A DNA stretch of 8,184 nt, taken from an uncultured Succinatimonas sp. (GTDB taxonomy: Bacteria; Pseudomonadota; Gammaproteobacteria; Enterobacterales; Succinivibrionaceae). The position numbers and the translations under genes are program-made. The stretch's first letter is position 1. The number at the start of each line of letters is the position of its first letter. The notes under the pieces were generated by a model. It saw only the letters and a list, made by a program, of their open reading frames with translations. It had not been told where the DNA came from and made no database searches. The stretch lies in contig URKL01000073.1 in NCBI GenBank assembly GCA_900548485.1, positions 1 to 8,184 of the forward strand. The letters are read 5' to 3'. Shown piece by piece: positions 6,725 through 8,184 of the stretch.

Positions 6725-7252
6725 TTAGCCTCCGTGCTTTGATGCACGATAAAAGTTTTTATCGCCGCTTTGTAAACCGAATAGAGCCGTAGGGGAAAAT
6801 TCGGTTAGAATGCGGCGGTATACGTCGCGTTTAAATGCTACAACCTGACGCACTGGATACCAATAAGAAACCCAGCGCCAGTCGTCAAATTCAGGGTGGC
6901 CTCTACGATTAAATTCAATGTGGTTTTGTTTATCACCGTTTAATGACAGCAAAAACCATTTTTGTTTTTGTCCTATGCAAACTGGATGCTCAGACCATCG
7001 TATGAGGCGTTTGGGTAAGCGATATTTATGCCAGAATCGGGAGACAGCTATTATTTTGACCTCATCGCGACGTAAGCCTAATTCTTCATAAAGCTCACGG
7101 AACATTGCATCAGTAGGTGTTTCTCCATTATCAACACCGCCTTGAGGAAATTGCCACGAATTCTGGCGAATCCGTCTTGCCCATAAAACCTGACCTTTGC
7201 GGTTGCAGATTACAATCCCGACATTGGGTCTGAATCCGTCCTTGTCTATCAC
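6725..7252 (-). CDS. rppH: RNA 5'-pyrophosphohydrolase RppH
   Basis: RppH removes pyrophosphate from the triphosphorylated (or diphosphorylated) 5' ends of mRNA, which opens them to RNase E. I place the start at GTG 7252-7250: the product begins [17 protein letters not shown], matching E. coli [17 protein letters not shown], is 175 aa against 176, and GGCGG lies 5 nt upstream. A TTG at 7264 in the same frame would add four residues but has no ribosome-binding site. With the GTG start the Nudix box is 38-60, with Glu53, Glu56 and Glu57 at E. coli numbering. [21 protein letters not shown] and [16 protein letters not shown] are typical of proteobacterial RppH. The C-terminal tail differs from E. 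coli. It is first in rppH-ptsP-thyA and divergent from mutH, as in E. coli. Confidence 0.96.
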   Translation of the reverse strand: MIDKDGFRPNVGIVICNRKGQVLWARRIRQNSWQFPQGGVDNGETPTDAMFRELYEELGLRRDEVKIIAVSRFWHKYRLPKRLIRWSEHPVCIGQKQKWFLLSLNGDKQNHIEFNRRGHPEFDDWRWVSYWYPVRQVVAFKRDVYRRILTEFSPTALFGLQSGDKNFYRASKHGG

Positions 7253-7267
7253 AATAACCGCCAAGAT

Positions 7268-7304
7268 AAAAAAAACTATTTAATCTCTTAATAATCAAGA
7301 GATT
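7268..7304 (-). promoter_or_regulatory. Hairpin plus T8 in the rppH leader, attenuator-like
   Basis: On the - strand AATCTCTT (7304-7297) and AAGAGATT (7289-7282) form a perfect 8-bp stem with a 7-nt loop. AAATAG and then eight T (7275-7268) follow, only 15 nt before the GTG start of rppH. The layout is that of an intrinsic terminator inside the leader of the operon, but the stem is AT-rich and the T run is six bases away, so it may leak or merely be a 5' structure. Upstream on the same strand a TATAAT occurs at 7339-7334, a possible -10, without a well-spaced -35. Confidence 0.4.
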
Positions 7305-7331
7305 TGCTAATATAGAATTATCTCATAAAAT
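7304..7331 (+). promoter_or_regulatory. Candidate mutH promoter
   Basis: TTGCTA (7304-7309) and TAAAAT (7326-7331) are separated by 16 bp and match the sigma-70 consensus at 4/6 and 5/6 positions. A start near 7338 would give a leader of about 80 nt before mutH. The whole region is AT-rich, so chance matches are easy. A GATC site (7353-7356), the substrate of MutH, lies in the same leader. Confidence 0.3.
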
Positions 7332-7416
7332 CAATTATAAAAATTATTTATGGATCAAAGATTATCAATGCCCTAGATATATTTTATGAGTTATTTCATA
7401 CGATTAAATTTGATTT

Positions 7417-8121
7417 ATGTGTATTTTTAAGGATTCAAAAAAAGCTCATACTTTAGTATCACCTCCGCAAAATTTTGAGGAGCTAATTAGCTATTTAAAC
7501 GCAATTAACGGTAAAAGCTTAGATGAACTTAGCAAAAGAGTAGGCCTCAAGTTGCCTAGTTCAACTTTGCACGGAAAGGGTTTTGCAGGTGAACTTATTG
7601 AATTATGTATCGGAGCTTCAGCTGGAAATGCTGCTATTCCCGATTTCCCTAATTTATGGTTAGAATTAAAAACCATTCCTGTAGGTGAGGATTTAAAACC
7701 TTTAGAATCAACTTTTATAAGTTATGCTCCTCTTACCAATATTCGTAATTTAACTTTTGAAGAGTCTTCTTTATTTGCAAAAATATCCAGAGTTCTTTTT
7801 GTAATCGTGCTCGCTCCAAGAAATTTAGAAATATCTAAAAGAAAGGTTTTAGGTTATTTTTTCTGGCAACCATCATCGACAGAATTAGCTCTTATCAAAG
7901 AAGATTTCAATGAACTTATGGAAATGGTAAAAATCGGCAATGTAGAAAAAATTTCAGCAAAGATCGGAACAGTAATTCAAATGCGTCCTAAATGTGCAAA
8001 TGGAAAACAGACTACTGATTGTATTGGACCTGATGGAAATTTTATTAAGACGCGTCCTCGGGGATTTTATATGCGTCGCTGTTTTACACAAAAGTTACTA
8101 GAGCGTTATTGGAATAATTAA
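7417..8121 (+). CDS. mutH: DNA mismatch repair endonuclease MutH
   Basis: MutH nicks the unmethylated strand at hemimethylated GATC sites after activation by MutS-MutL, directing repair to the new strand. The 234-residue product (E. coli 229) aligns end to end. SPPQNFEEL (15-23) opens the helical part, GFAGELIELCIGASAG (55-70) follows, and the catalytic DX6ELK motif is D76...E83-L84-K85 in DFPNLWLELKTIP. PLESTF then matches the E. coli PLETTF, and the end has QMRPKCANGK and TRPRGFYMRRCF. There is no obvious Shine-Dalgarno before the ATG, so the start, chosen by family length, is slightly uncertain; weak translation would suit a low-copy repair enzyme. Its presence implies a Dam-type methylase elsewhere in the genome. 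It is divergent from rppH as in E. coli. Confidence 0.97.
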   Translation: MCIFKDSKKAHTLVSPPQNFEELISYLNAINGKSLDELSKRVGLKLPSSTLHGKGFAGELIELCIGASAGNAAIPDFPNLWLELKTIPVGEDLKPLESTFISYAPLTNIRNLTFEESSLFAKISRVLFVIVLAPRNLEISKRKVLGYFFWQPSSTELALIKEDFNELMEMVKIGNVEKISAKIGTVIQMRPKCANGKQTTDCIGPDGNFIKTRPRGFYMRRCFTQKLLERYWNN

Positions 8122-8184
8122 AAAATTAGTACTTTGATAAATGTCATCTGTGCTGTTACGCAGCTTTCCTTCTGCTCCTACATA
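8122..8184. other. End of window after mutH, nothing identified
   Basis: These 63 bases show no gene I can name. GCTG/CAGC (8152-8155/8161-8164) followed by TTTCCTTCT is too weak to call a terminator. A - strand frame stays open from the window edge to a TAG at 8100-8098, overlapping the end of mutH, but it is only 28 codons and resembles nothing I know. Confidence 0.3.

Noticed and set aside
7353..7356. GATC in the mutH leader as a Dam-controlled switch
   Set aside because: A single GATC is expected by chance and there is no overlapping operator; noted only as a MutH-type site.
7386..7430. A 14-codon + strand frame overlapping the mutH start, possible leader peptide
   Set aside because: It has no Shine-Dalgarno and no codon pattern suggestive of attenuation; in AT-rich DNA such a frame is expected by chance.
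8098..8184. Open - strand frame running in from the right edge
   Set aside because: It is only 28 codons, unrecognised, and overlaps the conserved end of mutH; not enough to call a gene.

Overview
The window reads as a piece of chromosome from an AT-rich gammaproteobacterium. MutH, RppH, the GAF-containing EI paralogue PtsP, SdhE and an SrmB-type DEAD-box helicase occur together, and rimM-trmD-rplS and the divergent mutH/rppH pair are arranged as in Escherichia coli. A succinate-forming gut lineage such as the Succinivibrionaceae would fit, but that is a guess from composition and gene style, not a demonstration.

Left part (1-1191, + strand): the end of rimM, then trmD and rplS, the distal part of the usual rpsP-rimM-trmD-rplS operon for ribosome maturation and tRNA modification. 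It is followed by folded 3' sequences and a probable terminator near 1288-1323.

Spacer (1192-1890): about 700 bp without an intact gene. It holds, on the - strand, a frameshifted relic that resembles the C-terminal end of an IS transposase (about 1318-1722). It also holds a + strand segment with a 14-bp long-range inverted repeat ending in T6-G-T6 (1721-1836), which could be an RNA end, and a G/C-rich hairpin pair just after srmB.

Middle (1891-3498, - strand): sdhE then srmB, with the sdhE stop directly abutting the srmB start. The sdhE start is unusual: a perfect AAGGAG lies 33 nt upstream of the ATG, separated from it by a hairpin, and an in-frame ATT stands 6 nt after that AAGGAG.

Right part (3627-7252, - strand): rppH-ptsP-thyA, tightly spaced. 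In E. coli and vibrios lgt lies between ptsP and thyA; it is absent here. thyA starts with TTG and rppH most likely with GTG. Divergent from rppH is mutH (7417-8121, + strand), with a 164-bp shared intergenic region that contains a hairpin plus T8 in the rppH leader.

The genes are housekeeping: translation and tRNA modification, RNA processing and decay (SrmB, RppH), nitrogen-PTS regulation, dTMP synthesis, flavoprotein maturation and mismatch repair. I see no CRISPR array, phage, toxin-antitoxin or defence module and no undescribed multi-gene system. The points worth a second look are small regulatory or decayed elements.
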